Source: Nesterenkonia alkaliphila
GTDB taxonomy: Bacteria; Actinomycetota; Actinomycetes; Actinomycetales; Micrococcaceae
Assembly (NCBI RefSeq): GCF_009758175.1
Contig: NZ_WRPM01000069.1
Location: 1-60,124 of the forward strand
Direction of reading: 5' to 3'
Length of the DNA: 60,124 nucleotides
Numbering within the stretch: position 1 is the stretch's first letter; each line of letters opens with the position of its first letter. Under the pieces are notes generated by a model. It saw only the letters and a list, made by a program, of their open reading frames with translations. It was not told the origin of the DNA and ran no database searches. Both the position numbers and the translations under genes were made by a program. Below, in pieces: positions 1 to 9,885 of this stretch.

Positions 1-50
1 GGCTGCGCCGCTGAAAAGATTAACCGGCCAATAGCCCAAAAGAACCCCAA

Positions 51-1238
51 TTAGCCGGATAATTCCGGGAACACCACGGTGCTGAGGGTGTCTCCGGTGG
101 CGATCTCGATCACCCGGTGCTCCTGCGTGCAGTGAGTGTCACCGGTTGAGTCGGGCACCCGCACGCCCGCTCGATCCCCGTCATGGTGAATCAGCTGGTC
201 TGCCGTCTCCCACACCAGCTCGCCGGTGTGCACGTCAATCCCAACAGTCTGGTATGCCATATTGCCCTCGTCGGTGAACTGCTCACCGGAGAGCACGACG
301 ACGCCCCCGGAAACCGGGCTGAGCTCCTCCACCATTACGTCGAGCTCGGGCAGTTCACTGCGGCTGAGCAGTTCGGGCTCCCCTTCCGCGATATCGATGA
401 CCAGCGCCTCGTGGTGCTCACCGGCAGGGTTCAGGCCGCTGGCCGGTGTGCGGATCTCCACCACGGCGACCAGGTATGGATCCTCCCCCGCTTCGTAGCC
501 GTAGCTGAACACGGTGTTGAGGACATCCTCACCCGGCAGCAGATCAGCAATCACGATCTCCACAGCGGCCTCTCCGGGCAGCCGCACCACAGTGCCACCT
601 GTTGCTGTATAGGGGTCCTGGAGGAACGGGCCGAAGGTCTGCCAGTCGCCCGCGTAGAGCACATCGACATCTTGTTCCTGCGGCTCAGCCTCCTCAGACT
701 CGGGCTCCGTGCCCGGCTCTTCCTCCGTGGGGCCAGGCTCTTCAGCGGCTTCGGCGGCTGTCTCCTCCTCGGCCTCTTCGGGCTCTTCCTGGGCTGCTGT
801 GGGATTGCCGCTGACGGCATCGCAGTGGGTTTCGGTGTACTCCCCCACTGCGATATGGGCCAGATAGGAGTCCTCGGCCACGCCGAAGGCCTCGGCGGCT
901 GCGGTGAGCAGATTGCCGCTGTCTACCTCGTCGAAGAGGGTCCCGTTCCAGGTGTCGCGGACCAGTTCCATCTCCGTCTGGATCTCGCCGGGCGCGGCAT
1001 CAGCGGCGTCCTCCCAAATGCTCTGGATCCCGGCACTGGCAGTGGCCCCGTGGCTGAACGAGCCGAGAATAGTCTCTGCTGAGATTGCCTCAGACATTGC
1101 AGACTCATACTGAGTGAGGTGATCACTGATCACATCGCAGTAGGCCTCCACTGAGCGAGATTCACCGCAGGCAGTCAGAAGTAGCAGCGGAGCCGCTGCC
1201 GCTGCGGCAGCGATCCGTGAAGCAGATGAAGCCATCAT
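51..1238 (-). CDS. secreted lipoprotein of unknown function
   Basis: A 395-residue protein with a lipoprotein signal peptide: an alanine- and leucine-rich core ending in lipobox LTAC, with Cys24 as the predicted lipidated residue. Residues about 150-195 form a Glu/Pro-rich spacer of the kind that lifts a domain off the membrane. The C-terminal half (about 195-395) looks beta-rich and holds a Cys in a THCTQEH stretch. I recognise no enzyme motif. The first of two adjacent ATG codons is taken as the start, with GGGGAAG a few bases upstream. The gene lies 63 bp downstream of, and in the same direction as, the large secreted protein gene, so the two may be co-transcribed. Lipoprotein assignment is strong; function is unknown. 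Confidence 0.8.
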   Translation of the reverse strand: MMASSASRIAAAAAAAPLLLLTACGESRSVEAYCDVISDHLTQYESAMSEAISAETILGSFSHGATASAGIQSIWEDAADAAPGEIQTEMELVRDTWNGTLFDEVDSGNLLTAAAEAFGVAEDSYLAHIAVGEYTETHCDAVSGNPTAAQEEPEEAEEETAAEAAEEPGPTEEEPGTEPESEEAEPQEQDVDVLYAGDWQTFGPFLQDPYTATGGTVVRLPGEAAVEIVIADLLPGEDVLNTVFSYGYEAGEDPYLVAVVEIRTPASGLNPAGEHHEALVIDIAEGEPELLSRSELPELDVMVEELSPVSGGVVVLSGEQFTDEGNMAYQTVGIDVHTGELVWETADQLIHHDGDRAGVRVPDSTGDTHCTQEHRVIEIATGDTLSTVVFPELSG

Positions 1239-1301
1239 GACGAGTTTCTTCCCCTATAGTCGGTGTGGCGAGCAGGCCAGCAGCGTGGCTCCGGCGCAAA
1301 C

Positions 1302-4300
1302 TCAGTCATCGACAAAGTCCAGGATGTGCGAGTTGCCGATTCTGTCCCAATGAACGAGGTATCCCGGCTCCACGGCAAATAATTGGCCTCCTGCACCAGC
1401 ACCGCGGCCCCGGGGAGGCTGAATTCTGTCAGTCACCTGGGTAATTGGCACGTTGGCGAGACCTTCAGCCCTCCCAGTGGATGAGAACCAGATGGTGTCT
1501 GGAGAAGAAGACCACGTATCTCCTGAGGGAGAAGCCAGTCCGTACAACTGACCATGTTCGTCGAAAACCACAGTGGAGAATACTCGCGTGTATCTACGTG
1601 CCTCCTCTGCGAGGCTTTCATCGGCTTGCCAGGGCTCAGCATCCTTTATCCCCGGCTCCGTCAGCACCTGCCCGGTATGGGGATTCACTTGCCACAAGTT
1701 GTGCTCCAGCACTCTTCCTTCACCTGCCCTGTCCTCCCAGTAGCTGTCCTGGGCATATCCGGCAACGAGGAGGTCTCCCGTTTCGGGGTGAAGCTCTGCA
1801 TCTTGAACCCTTGCGACCCCGTGGAGCGATGTGCTGGTCCTGCTTCCATCACTGAGAGAGACTGTGGCAAGCCGGAGTTCCATCTCTTCTGAATGAAGCC
1901 AAGAATGATAAAGGTGATAAGCCTGCTGCCGTTCCGGATCAAACACCAGGGTCAGGTCGCCACGGCCATAGTCTCCAGAGTCAACTCCACCGGGGCGGTT
2001 ATAGCTGGGCCACTCCGCACCTTCCCAGGGTGTGACCCAGTTGAACAAGTCATACGCGTACCCCTCGTGCTCGGTATACCCAAGAAGTTCAAACTCCTTG
2101 CTCACCACCCAAGTGACAGCTGAGTACTCCTCTCCGCGATAAAAAGCTTCCTCATCCCAGGTACACCCCTCGCCGCTCTGTTCCGTGGAGCCCTGCCAGT
2201 TATGGCCGTTGATCATAATGTGGCCGCGGTAGGGATCAACATGGAGCCATTCGACGAAGGCCCGTTGACACTCTGGGAGGGCCACGCTGATGGGATCAGA
2301 GAATTCCGCACTAGCTCCGTCCACAGTGCGCAGCTCTATCACTTCGCCGGGCACCTCATCAAGATGGTTGTTCTCCGGCCATACGTAATAAATCATGCGA
2401 TCAGCCACGGGATCAATATCCCAGGCTCCTGCCAAAACAGGCTCGGGGAGCTGAACCCGCACCCCGCTCGGGAGGCCGGAAGCAGAAAGCATCGAAAGCT
2501 CCTGGCGGTTCTCCCGGGAGTTCACTTCCTGGGGTGGAACTCCTGGAGGTGTAATACCAACCGCGTAGCCCCGGCCGTTTCTCGGATCCATCTTCATATC
2601 GTGCAGGGATCCCTTGGCATTCGATGTGTCCCCAAACCCTCCCTCGGCTCCGGGATGGATAATCACCCCCGAAAAGCCAGGTGCATCAGGCTCCTCTGGC
2701 TCCGGGCTCTCATCAGGGTCCGGAGCCTCTGGGGATTCCTGGTCCCCAGAGCCCTCCTCCCGGGTGTAGGAGAGCTCGTAGAGAGTGCCGCGGCGGTCGA
2801 AGCGGATGATGTCATTGACCTCGAGGATCGTGCGGTTGATGATCGGCACACGGAATCTGACGCCGGCCGAAGCAGTGCGTTCGGCATAGATCTCGAAGGA
2901 TGCTGACTCGATGGCGGCTTCACCAACATTGAAGTCGACTTCTCCGTCCATGCCGATGGCAGCACCGAGGCCGACCTCCGGGCCGACCACACCGTAGAGC
3001 TTGGTGCTCATCGCAACATTCAGTCCCACACTGGCATCGGAGGTGATGCTCGCTGTGGCGGAGAAATCGTCACCCACGGTGGTGGGGAAGCTCCAGTCCG
3101 GAGTGGGATTCACCGCGTTGAAACGTCCGTTGCGATACCGGAATCCCACGTCCTGGCTGCGCGCGGCGGTGTAGTTGACCTCCGCGAGGCCCTCCACCGA
3201 CCATGCCGCTGTGAAGTCCATCCCAGCTTCCATGGTCAGGGTCACCGGAACCGGCCCGATGGCAAAGTTGATCGGCGGCAGGTGCATGGTGAACAAGCGC
3301 ATCCGTTCGCTGTCACTGATGGCGTAGTTCACGCCGAGTGTGTTGTCGAACATGGTGTACGAGCTGACCACAAAATCGAAGCGGGTCACCTCGACACCGG
3401 TGGGTACGCCGAAGGTCCGCTGCAGCTCGATGGTCAGCCCGAAGGTCAGCGTGGTGCAGTGGGTGATGTCTGATTCGACGGTGATGCCGCCGTCGCCGAG
3501 GATCTCTGCCCGCTTATCCCGGAACTTGGCTTCGGCGCTGGCCATATTAAACTTGGCCCCATCGCTGTCCATGGCGAATTTGGGATTCATGTTCACGCAC
3601 TGCTGGCGCCGGTTGTTCAGGCTGAAGCCTGCCGGCATGGGCCGGCTATGAGGGTTGATCAAGGATGACGCCGCCCCGGGATGGGCGAACGGAGCCAAAG
3701 AGGCACCGGCGGCTTCTGCCGAACCTGATGATGCAGGCAGTTCCTCCGGTGCTTCCACGACTTCCACGAAGATATCCCCGTCATCGACGATCTCAACATC
3801 TCCGGCATCGGGATCCTCAGAGTGCTGCTCAAACTCCAGGCCCTCCACTCCGGTCCAGAGGATCTCACTCTCCACATCGGCCTGCAGGATCGCTTCGTCC
3901 AGGGTGGCCCAGTCGGTGTGCACCACCCAGCCTTCATCGGTCTCGTCCACAGCGATCACCCGGCGCAGGAACCCCTCCTCAGCGCCCGCCACGGAACCGG
4001 AGACCAGGATGTCGCCTGGTTCAGCCTCCGGCGCTCCCGCCAGGACCACGTAGTCGTCGGTCAACTCGTGGACAACGGCCTGCTCATCTTGGATCACGGT
4101 GTCGGGGTGGATCAGGACCTCATCCTGACCGGGGATAACCAGCTCCAGCGTCAGCGTCTGGCTGCCAGCCGCGCCGCTGCGGTCCACCGCTTCGACGGTG
4201 ATCGCGTAGGAGGCCGTTGCCGGGGCTCCGGTGGTGAACCTCCAGGTGACCGTGTCACCGGAGTAGTCCAGCTCAGCAGTGCCGACCTGCTCCCCGTTCA

Positions 4301-5591
4301 CCGAGATGAGCACAGCCTGCGCAGCCCAGGAGGAGTCCACCGTTCCCTCCAGCACGGTGACCGCGTCCTCACCCAGCTCCACCGTTCCGCCGTCCGAATG
4401 GGAGGTGATGGTCAGTTCAGGGACCTCCGCAGAAGCTGCCCCCTCTGCGGCCAGGAAGCTGCCCAACGGCAGCACGGCAGCCTGTGCGTCACCCCGCCTG
4501 GAGATGAGCGCGGCCTGCTCAGCGTCCAGCACCGCAAGCTGTGCTGAAGCGCCAACCACGGGGTCCACATAGATCCCGGAGCCACGCAGTTCAGCATCGA
4601 GATCGTCCCCGAGGAAGGTGGGCTGCCCGCCCGGCTGGGCGGAGACCAGAACGACGACGCTCTCCGCATCGGCATAGCTAGCAGGGGGCACCTCTGCCGG
4701 GGACTGGTCACTGATAGTCAGGTCTTGTGGTGCCCCGACCGGCTGTGGCACATAGCTTCCCCGGACATTCGCAGCCTCTGCATTCTGCGGCGCCTCAGGG
4801 GACCATCCGCGGACATCCACCTGGAGGTCTGCTTCTCCCCCGGTGAAGGCAAAGGGCACAGAGCCTGCCTGGACCGGCACCACAGTGGTCAGCGTCGTCG
4901 TGCCCTCTGGGAGGCTCACCTGCTGGGAGCCGATGCTGAGCTCACCGGCTGAGTCGGTGCGCACAGTGGCGGTGAGCCATACCGCGCGCACCCCGGTGGA
5001 CGGCACTCCCCCTTGTCCGGTGACTCCGATCTCCGTGCCTTCGGCGCTCAGGCTGTCTCCGCCGAGCCCCTGGGCGGTCTGCGCCCGGGTGACGGGTTCG
5101 GGCAGCGCAATCGTGGCACCCGGGGCCGCATCGTCCCCGGCGAAGCTGGCCAGCAGCTCGATCCGAACGTCGATCCCGGCATCCGAGCTCAGCTCCACGG
5201 CCCCCTCAACCAGCGGCACCAGCACTGTGGTGGAGGCCGAGGCTCCGGCGGCCACGCTCAGAGCCGGTGCGTCTGCTGCCGAGACGGTGGTGTGCTCAGC
5301 CGCGTCGAAGCCGGTCAGCCGGATCAGGGCGGCGTCGTGCCCTTCGGGAAGTCCTGGGATGCTGACCGCTGGGGTGTCCTCGCCCAGCCGTGTACCGTGC
5401 CCGGCTGCGGAGTCCACTGTGGGCAGTCGGTGGTAGGCGGTCTCGATGCTGACCGCCTCGGGGACCGGTGTCAGCGCATAGGGCTCACCTGTGATGTCCT
5501 CATCGGCCTGCACCGGGGCGGTGGCAGTGAGCAGCATGGCGGCCGAGACAGCGGCGGTCAGCAGGACCTGGGCTGAGCGTCGGAGCTTCAC
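1302..5591 (-). CDS. very large secreted multidomain protein
   Basis: A 1,429-residue protein with a signal peptide (KLRR, a hydrophobic stretch, then an Ala-rich site near VQA). Residues about 390-490 resemble an immunoglobulin-like beta-sandwich. Residues about 490-620 contain repeated acidic beta segments. An acidic Pro/Glu/Asp linker of about 40 residues near 945-985 precedes a C-terminal region of about 440 residues with recurring short blade-like segments, suggesting a beta-propeller. No lipobox, transmembrane anchor or sorting signal is visible, so the mature protein is probably released or held by a partner. The start codon overlaps by 4 bp (ATGA) the stop of the upstream LAATG-anchored protein, implying translational coupling. 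The DNA for the last third looks less GC-rich than the rest. The domain assignments are inference. Confidence 0.8.
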   Translation of the reverse strand: MKLRRSAQVLLTAAVSAAMLLTATAPVQADEDITGEPYALTPVPEAVSIETAYHRLPTVDSAAGHGTRLGEDTPAVSIPGLPEGHDAALIRLTGFDAAEHTTVSAADAPALSVAAGASASTTVLVPLVEGAVELSSDAGIDVRIELLASFAGDDAAPGATIALPEPVTRAQTAQGLGGDSLSAEGTEIGVTGQGGVPSTGVRAVWLTATVRTDSAGELSIGSQQVSLPEGTTTLTTVVPVQAGSVPFAFTGGEADLQVDVRGWSPEAPQNAEAANVRGSYVPQPVGAPQDLTISDQSPAEVPPASYADAESVVVLVSAQPGGQPTFLGDDLDAELRGSGIYVDPVVGASAQLAVLDAEQAALISRRGDAQAAVLPLGSFLAAEGAASAEVPELTITSHSDGGTVELGEDAVTVLEGTVDSSWAAQAVLISVNGEQVGTAELDYSGDTVTWRFTTGAPATASYAITVEAVDRSGAAGSQTLTLELVIPGQDEVLIHPDTVIQDEQAVVHELTDDYVVLAGAPEAEPGDILVSGSVAGAEEGFLRRVIAVDETDEGWVVHTDWATLDEAILQADVESEILWTGVEGLEFEQHSEDPDAGDVEIVDDGDIFVEVVEAPEELPASSGSAEAAGASLAPFAHPGAASSLINPHSRPMPAGFSLNNRRQQCVNMNPKFAMDSDGAKFNMASAEAKFRDKRAEILGDGGITVESDITHCTTLTFGLTIELQRTFGVPTGVEVTRFDFVVSSYTMFDNTLGVNYAISDSERMRLFTMHLPPINFAIGPVPVTLTMEAGMDFTAAWSVEGLAEVNYTAARSQDVGFRYRNGRFNAVNPTPDWSFPTTVGDDFSATASITSDASVGLNVAMSTKLYGVVGPEVGLGAAIGMDGEVDFNVGEAAIESASFEIYAERTASAGVRFRVPIINRTILEVNDIIRFDRRGTLYELSYTREEGSGDQESPEAPDPDESPEPEEPDAPGFSGVIIHPGAEGGFGDTSNAKGSLHDMKMDPRNGRGYAVGITPPGVPPQEVNSRENRQELSMLSASGLPSGVRVQLPEPVLAGAWDIDPVADRMIYYVWPENNHLDEVPGEVIELRTVDGASAEFSDPISVALPECQRAFVEWLHVDPYRGHIMINGHNWQGSTEQSGEGCTWDEEAFYRGEEYSAVTWVVSKEFELLGYTEHEGYAYDLFNWVTPWEGAEWPSYNRPGGVDSGDYGRGDLTLVFDPERQQAYHLYHSWLHSEEMELRLATVSLSDGSRTSTSLHGVARVQDAELHPETGDLLVAGYAQDSYWEDRAGEGRVLEHNLWQVNPHTGQVLTEPGIKDAEPWQADESLAEEARRYTRVFSTVVFDEHGQLYGLASPSGDTWSSSPDTIWFSSTGRAEGLANVPITQVTDRIQPPRGRGAGAGGQLFAVEPGYLVHWDRIGNSHILDFVDD

Positions 5592-6313
5592 AACGCGCCT
5601 CCCTTCCGGGCGCGGGCCGCGTAGGCCAGGGCGGCGCCGGCGAGCAGCAGCGCTGCGGCCCCGGCCACGGTCCAGGCGATCACGGCACCAGTTGCCGCAA
5701 GGCCTCCGGAAGCCTCGTCCTCCTCATCCTCGGCAGCTTCTGACTGCGGGGCTGAGGGTGGGGATTCGCTGGTGGTCCCGGCCGGGTCCGGCTCCGTGGA
5801 GCCATCCTCCTGCGGCGAGGGGGAGCCGGAGGGATCCGGTGAGGGCTCAGCACTGGGGCTGCCGGAGTCAGTGGGGGTGGGCGTCGTCGTGGGTGTGGGG
5901 CTGGGCGCGGGAGTCTCTTCTGGGCCCTCCTCGCCGTCCGGGATCTCCGGGACGAGCTGTTCGCTGCTGCTCTGCCAGCTGAGGATGTTGCCTGATTCAT
6001 CGGTGAAGGCGATGTAGAGGTCGACGTCCAGCTCTTCATCGGTGAGGATGCCCAGGACCGTCTCGCCGGGTGAGACCTCAGCAATGGCAGTGACGCCTAA
6101 GGCGGTGTCCTGAAGGTCTAGCGCGGCACCGTCCAGGTAGCCGGTCACCAGCGAGGCGGCAACCTCCGCGGACTCCAGGTCTATCCAGACCGCTGTTGCC
6201 CCATCGGGGACCGACAGGTCGACAGTGAAAGCGTCTTCTTCGGCGGGCACAGTGGACAGGGGCAACAGGCCTGCACCCGCCAGGACGGCGAGTGCTGCTC
6301 CGGGGTGATTCAC
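5588..6313 (-). CDS. sortase-anchored surface protein with LAATG motif
   Basis: A 241-residue exported protein with an N-terminal hydrophobic signal segment and a Pro/Ser/Thr/Glu-rich stretch (about 115-195) typical of wall-spanning stalks. The C terminus carries LAATG, a hydrophobic segment of about 25 residues and a basic tail (ARARKGG). LAxTG is the pattern recognised by class E sortases of high-GC Gram-positives, so covalent attachment to peptidoglycan is likely. No sortase gene is in the window. The GTG start has a GAGAGAG ribosome-binding site. The stop overlaps the start of the 1,429-residue secreted protein. The pair may be a wall anchor and its partner; that pairing is inference. Confidence 0.8.
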   Translation of the reverse strand: MNHPGAALAVLAGAGLLPLSTVPAEEDAFTVDLSVPDGATAVWIDLESAEVAASLVTGYLDGAALDLQDTALGVTAIAEVSPGETVLGILTDEELDVDLYIAFTDESGNILSWQSSSEQLVPEIPDGEEGPEETPAPSPTPTTTPTPTDSGSPSAEPSPDPSGSPSPQEDGSTEPDPAGTTSESPPSAPQSEAAEDEEDEASGGLAATGAVIAWTVAGAAALLLAGAALAYAARARKGGAL

Positions 6314-6448
6314 GCAGCTCTCTCTTCACACAGGGGCGAGGATCGCACCTGCCGCGGCACAGTTCTCCCTCATGATGTCCCCGGCGATGCGGCGCTGCCC
6401 GGTGGGGCAGCTGCTTCAGAGCCTAGGAGTGCTCAGGCTGTTCCGAAG

Positions 6449-6467
6449 CGGTTCCGGCCCGGAACCG
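6449..6467 (-). terminator. hairpin downstream of phoH
   Basis: A perfect 8-bp stem, CGGTTCCG with CGGAACCG, around a 3-base loop, about 50 bp past the phoH stop codon. There is no clear T-tract, so it may stabilise an mRNA end rather than terminate by itself. Confidence 0.4.
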
Positions 6468-6514
6468 GAAAACGCGGAAACTCGGAAACCCCGATCAATG
6501 CGCCAGCGCCGGGC

Positions 6515-7873
6515 TCAGCCCTCCTCGAGCAGTTCGGTGACCAGGGCTGCGATGCGGGAGCGTTCGGAGCGGGTCAGGGTGATGTGGCCGAAGAGCGGGT
6601 TGCCCTTGAGGATCTCCACCACGGCGGCCACACCGTCATGCCGGCCCACCCGCAGGTTGTCACGCTGGGCGATGTCATGGGTGAGCACGATCTTGGAGTT
6701 CTGACCCATCCGGGACATCACGGTCAGCAGCACGTTCTTCTCCAGGGACTGCGCCTCATCGACCACCACCCAGGCATCATGCAGGGAGCGTCCGCGGATA
6801 TGAGTCAGCGGCAGCACCTCCAACAGACCGCGGGCCATGATCTCCTCCAGCACGTTCTCGCTGACCAGCGCGCCCAGGGTGTCGTAGACCGCCTGGCCCC
6901 AGGGGTTCATCTTCTCCGCCTCGGTGCCGGGCAGGTAGCCCAGCTCCTGGCCGCCCACGGCGTAGAGCGGCCGGAAGACGATGATCTTTTTGTGTTCGCG
7001 GCGCTCCAGCACCGCCTCCAACCCAGCGCACAGCGCCAGCGCAGACTTACCGGTGCCGGCCCGGCCGCCCATCGAGACGATTCCGATCTCGCGGTCCATC
7101 AGCATGTCGATGGCCAGCCGCTGCTCAGCGGAGCGCCCATGCAGACCGAAGATCTCCTTATCCCCGCGCACCACCTGAACGTGCTTCTTGGAGGTTGCAT
7201 CAATCTTCACCCGGCCCAGTGCGGAGCCGTGCCCGGAGGAGATGACCAGGCCGGTGTTGGTGGGCAGATCCTCTGCCTGATCGATCTCGATCCGCTCACC
7301 GTCGTAGAGCTCAGAGACCTGCTCCTCGGTGGCGGTGATCTCAGCTATCCCGGTCCAGCCGGAGTCGGCCACCCACTCATTGCGGTATTCATCGGCATCC
7401 AGGCCCATGGCGGAGGCTTTCACCCGCATCGGCAGATCCTTGGAGACCACGGTGACCTCCCGGCCCTCGTCAGCGAATGACTTGGCCACTGCCAGGATCC
7501 GCGAGTCATTGTCACCGTGGCGGAACCCGGCCGGCAGCACCTGCTCGTTGATGTGGTTGAGCTCCACCAGCAGATGCCCGCCCTGATCATTGAGCGGGAT
7601 CGGTTGGTTCAGCGCTCCGTGATTGACCCGAAGCTCGTCCAGCAGCCGCAGCGCGGAGCGGGCGTAGTAGCCCAGTTCGGAATCGTGGCGCTTCTTTTCC
7701 AGTTCGGAGATCACCACAATCGGGATGATCACCTCATGCTCTGCAAAACGCATCACAGCTTTGGGGTCGGAGAGCAGCACCGACGTGTCCAGTACATAGG
7801 ATTTCTGCGCCAGCTCGGCGGCTACAGCCGTGTCGAGGTCCTCAGCGGGGGCAGTGGTGTTCAAGGAGGCCAC
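6515..7873 (-). CDS. phoH: PhoH family PIN-ATPase
   Basis: A cytoplasmic protein of about 452 residues combining an N-terminal PIN ribonuclease-like domain ([12 protein letters not shown] near the start, then [12 protein letters not shown]) with a C-terminal PhoH ATPase. Walker A is [10 protein letters not shown] and Walker B is WVVVDEAQ. This is the PIN-PhoH (PhoH2) architecture, whose members unwind and cleave RNA. I chose the GTG at 7873 because GGAGA lies 4-5 bases upstream and the PIN domain begins soon after. The open frame continues upstream, but that sequence does not look like protein. Family length and domain order are normal. The gene appears monocistronic. Confidence 0.9.
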   Translation of the reverse strand: MASLNTTAPAEDLDTAVAAELAQKSYVLDTSVLLSDPKAVMRFAEHEVIIPIVVISELEKKRHDSELGYYARSALRLLDELRVNHGALNQPIPLNDQGGHLLVELNHINEQVLPAGFRHGDNDSRILAVAKSFADEGREVTVVSKDLPMRVKASAMGLDADEYRNEWVADSGWTGIAEITATEEQVSELYDGERIEIDQAEDLPTNTGLVISSGHGSALGRVKIDATSKKHVQVVRGDKEIFGLHGRSAEQRLAIDMLMDREIGIVSMGGRAGTGKSALALCAGLEAVLERREHKKIIVFRPLYAVGGQELGYLPGTEAEKMNPWGQAVYDTLGALVSENVLEEIMARGLLEVLPLTHIRGRSLHDAWVVVDEAQSLEKNVLLTVMSRMGQNSKIVLTHDIAQRDNLRVGRHDGVAAVVEILKGNPLFGHITLTRSERSRIAALVTELLEEG

Positions 7874-8268
7874 AGTATCTCCAAACGGGGTTTTGCCGCG
7901 GCGGAAACAGAAGAGGTCCCGCAGCTGAGCAGACCGGGGCGGCGTCGTCGTCCTCATCATGAAGCTCGATATCTTCCCCAAGATCGAACTCCACATCGAG
8001 GTCCTCGACGTCGTGATCCCAATCCGCAGCCGCAGGACCTGGTGCGTCCGCGCAACGGTTCTCGGTGGGTGGTCGGTCAGTCCGCAACCAGCTGCCTGGC
8101 CAGGGACCGAACCGGCCCCCTCTGCCATGTGGCGTCAAGCTGTGGGCCTTCCGGTCAATGTGCTGACACTCCCCAATGTAGACCCGCGGCCACCCTCATG
8201 CCGGACAACACACGGAACTCTCTGTGACATCTGGGTAAATAACAGTTAACGACGCCGCCCGGCCCAGC
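7874..8268. other. intergenic region between phoH and cis-prenyltransferase gene
   Basis: About 395 bp with no convincing gene. It holds two copies of the 11-mer ACGACGCCGCC (8249 forward, 7938 reverse) and a short AT-rich patch near 8235-8250. It presumably contains the phoH promoter, but I could not pick a convincing -35/-10 pair. Confidence 0.5.
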
Positions 8269-9141
8269 TCAACTTCCGAACCGGCGTTGACGAGTCGCAA
8301 AGTCGCGCAGGGCGCGCAGGAAGTCCACCCGGCGGAAGTCTGGCCAGAGCGCCTCAGCGAAGTAGAACTCCGAGTAGGCCGACTGCCACATCAGGAACCC
8401 GGAGAGCCGCTGCTCCCCGGAGGTGCGGATGATCAGGTCAGGGTCCGGTTGGCCGCGGGTGTAGAGCCAGTCGCTGATTCTGCCGGGGCTGAGCTCCTCG
8501 GCCACCTCGGCAAGGGTTCTGCCCCGCTTGCCCGCATCGCGGAGCAGATCCTTGACTGCGTCGACGATCTCCTGCCGGCCGCCGTAGCCGACAGCCACAT
8601 TGACGTGCACACAGGGGTCCTCCCCGGCAGGTTCACCGTCAGCGCTCACCCGCGGGATGGCTCCGGTGGCGGTGGTGATGTCCCAGAGTTTGGCGGCCAG
8701 CGGCTCGGGCAGCAGCTCCGGCTGGCCCACCGGGTGCACGCGCACCGGCCGCCCGCCGGGACGGGACTCGGCGAGCCGGTCCAGAGTGTCGCCGATGATC
8801 TCCATCAGCTGCTCCAACTCATCCTCGGAGCGGTTCATGTTGTCGGTGGAGAGCATATAGAGGGTGACCGTGGGGATGTTCAGCTCCGCGCACCAGCCGA
8901 TGAACTCCACGATCTTGTCCGCACCAGCCCGGTGCCCGGCAGCAGTCGGTGCGCCGGCGAGCTTGGCCCAACGCCGGTTGCCGTCCACCATCACACCGAT
9001 ATGCTGCGGGATTCGGTCCGAATTCAGTTCGGTGCGGAGCCGGCGCTCATAGACCGCATAGGCCACATGGGTCAGCCCGCGCAGCGAGCGCTTGATGGGT
9101 CCCCGTTCAGTCACAGCTCCACTGTAGGGGATGAACATCAC
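8269..9141 (-). CDS. uppS: cis-prenyltransferase (isoprenyl transferase)
   Basis: A 290-residue enzyme of the UPP synthase family, which adds isopentenyl diphosphate units in cis to an allylic diphosphate. Family signatures are HIGVMVDGNRRWAK near residue 48 (catalytic Asp plus the diphosphate-binding loop), GHRAGADK, and a C-terminal DLIIRTSGEQRLSGFL with WPDF. Actinobacteria usually have two paralogues. The position beside haemolysin III and YyaL genes matches Rv1086 of M. tuberculosis, a short-chain Z-farnesyl diphosphate synthase, so the product may be short-chain rather than undecaprenyl. The start is GTG at 9141 or ATG at 9138, with GAGGGGG just upstream. Confidence 0.9.
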   Translation of the reverse strand: MMFIPYSGAVTERGPIKRSLRGLTHVAYAVYERRLRTELNSDRIPQHIGVMVDGNRRWAKLAGAPTAAGHRAGADKIVEFIGWCAELNIPTVTLYMLSTDNMNRSEDELEQLMEIIGDTLDRLAESRPGGRPVRVHPVGQPELLPEPLAAKLWDITTATGAIPRVSADGEPAGEDPCVHVNVAVGYGGRQEIVDAVKDLLRDAGKRGRTLAEVAEELSPGRISDWLYTRGQPDPDLIIRTSGEQRLSGFLMWQSAYSEFYFAEALWPDFRRVDFLRALRDFATRQRRFGS

Positions 9142-9186
9142 TGAGCCCCCTCAGCAGTTAAGTTACTCGCCGGTTACTTCTGGTCT

Positions 9187-9198
9187 TAGACTAGAGGT
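9187..9198 (+). promoter_or_regulatory. -10 element for leaderless trhA transcript
   Basis: TAGACT at 9187-9192 is followed by exactly six bases and then the ATG, so transcription should begin at or next to the start codon. No good -35 hexamer is visible. Confidence 0.5.
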
Positions 9199-9885
9199 AT
9201 GGATAAGGATGTTCCAACAGGCGATACGGCTCCGGCGGACCGGCTCTTCGACACCGATGTGCCGCTGAAGCCCCGGATGCGCGGTTGGCTGCATGCTGGG
9301 ATGGTCCCCCTAGCGCTGGCTGCGGGGATCGTGGTGGTGGTCCTCTCCCCCACCACGGAGCTGCGGATCGCCTCAGCGATCTATGCACTGACCGGGCTGC
9401 TGCTCTTCGCGGTCTCTGCGACCTATCACCTGGGCCGCTGGTCGCCACCCACTGCCCGGGTGCTCAAACGGCTGGACCATACCAACATCATGCTCATCAT
9501 CGCCGGAACCTACACCCCGCTGACGCTGGCTCTGCTGGAGGACCCTGCACGCACTATCCTGCTGACCGCGGTCTGGGTCGGCGCCCTGGGCGGGGTGGCT
9601 TTCCGGCTGTTCTGGACCGATGCACCGCGCTGGCTCTACACGGTGTTCTACATTGTGCTGGGCCTGGCCGCAGTCTGGTTCATCGGGGACTTCTTCGCCG
9701 CCGATATCGCTGCGGCCGTGCTGGTCTGCGTGGGCGGGGCTGCCTATATCACCGGCGCGGTCTTCTACGCCCTGAAGCGGCCCAATTTCTCCCCGCAGTG
9801 GTTCGGCTTCCACGAACTCTTCCACGCCTGCACTCTGGTCGGGTTCATCTGCCATTACATCGCGATTGTGATGGGGATACTCTGA
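9199..9885 (+). CDS. trhA: haemolysin III family (PAQR) membrane protein
   Basis: A 228-residue seven-helix membrane protein of the PAQR/haemolysin III family. It shows the family's conserved positions: ATYHLGRW after the second helix, LDHTNIMLIIAGTYTP in the middle, and HELFHACTLVGFICHY near the C terminus. The Ser/Asp/His set in this family is thought to coordinate zinc. Bacterial homologues have been linked to membrane-energetics homeostasis; the haemolysin name is historical. It is transcribed divergently from the cis-prenyltransferase gene and converges on yyaL, as in the M. tuberculosis Rv1085c region. Confidence 0.9.
   Translation: MDKDVPTGDTAPADRLFDTDVPLKPRMRGWLHAGMVPLALAAGIVVVVLSPTTELRIASAIYALTGLLLFAVSATYHLGRWSPPTARVLKRLDHTNIMLIIAGTYTPLTLALLEDPARTILLTAVWVGALGGVAFRLFWTDAPRWLYTVFYIVLGLAAVWFIGDFFAADIAAAVLVCVGGAAYITGAVFYALKRPNFSPQWFGFHELFHACTLVGFICHYIAIVMGIL

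Noticed and set aside
7842-8138. Acidic 98-residue frame upstream of phoH
   Set aside because: It overlaps the phoH start, has no ribosome-binding site I trust, and only its Asp/Glu run looks notable.
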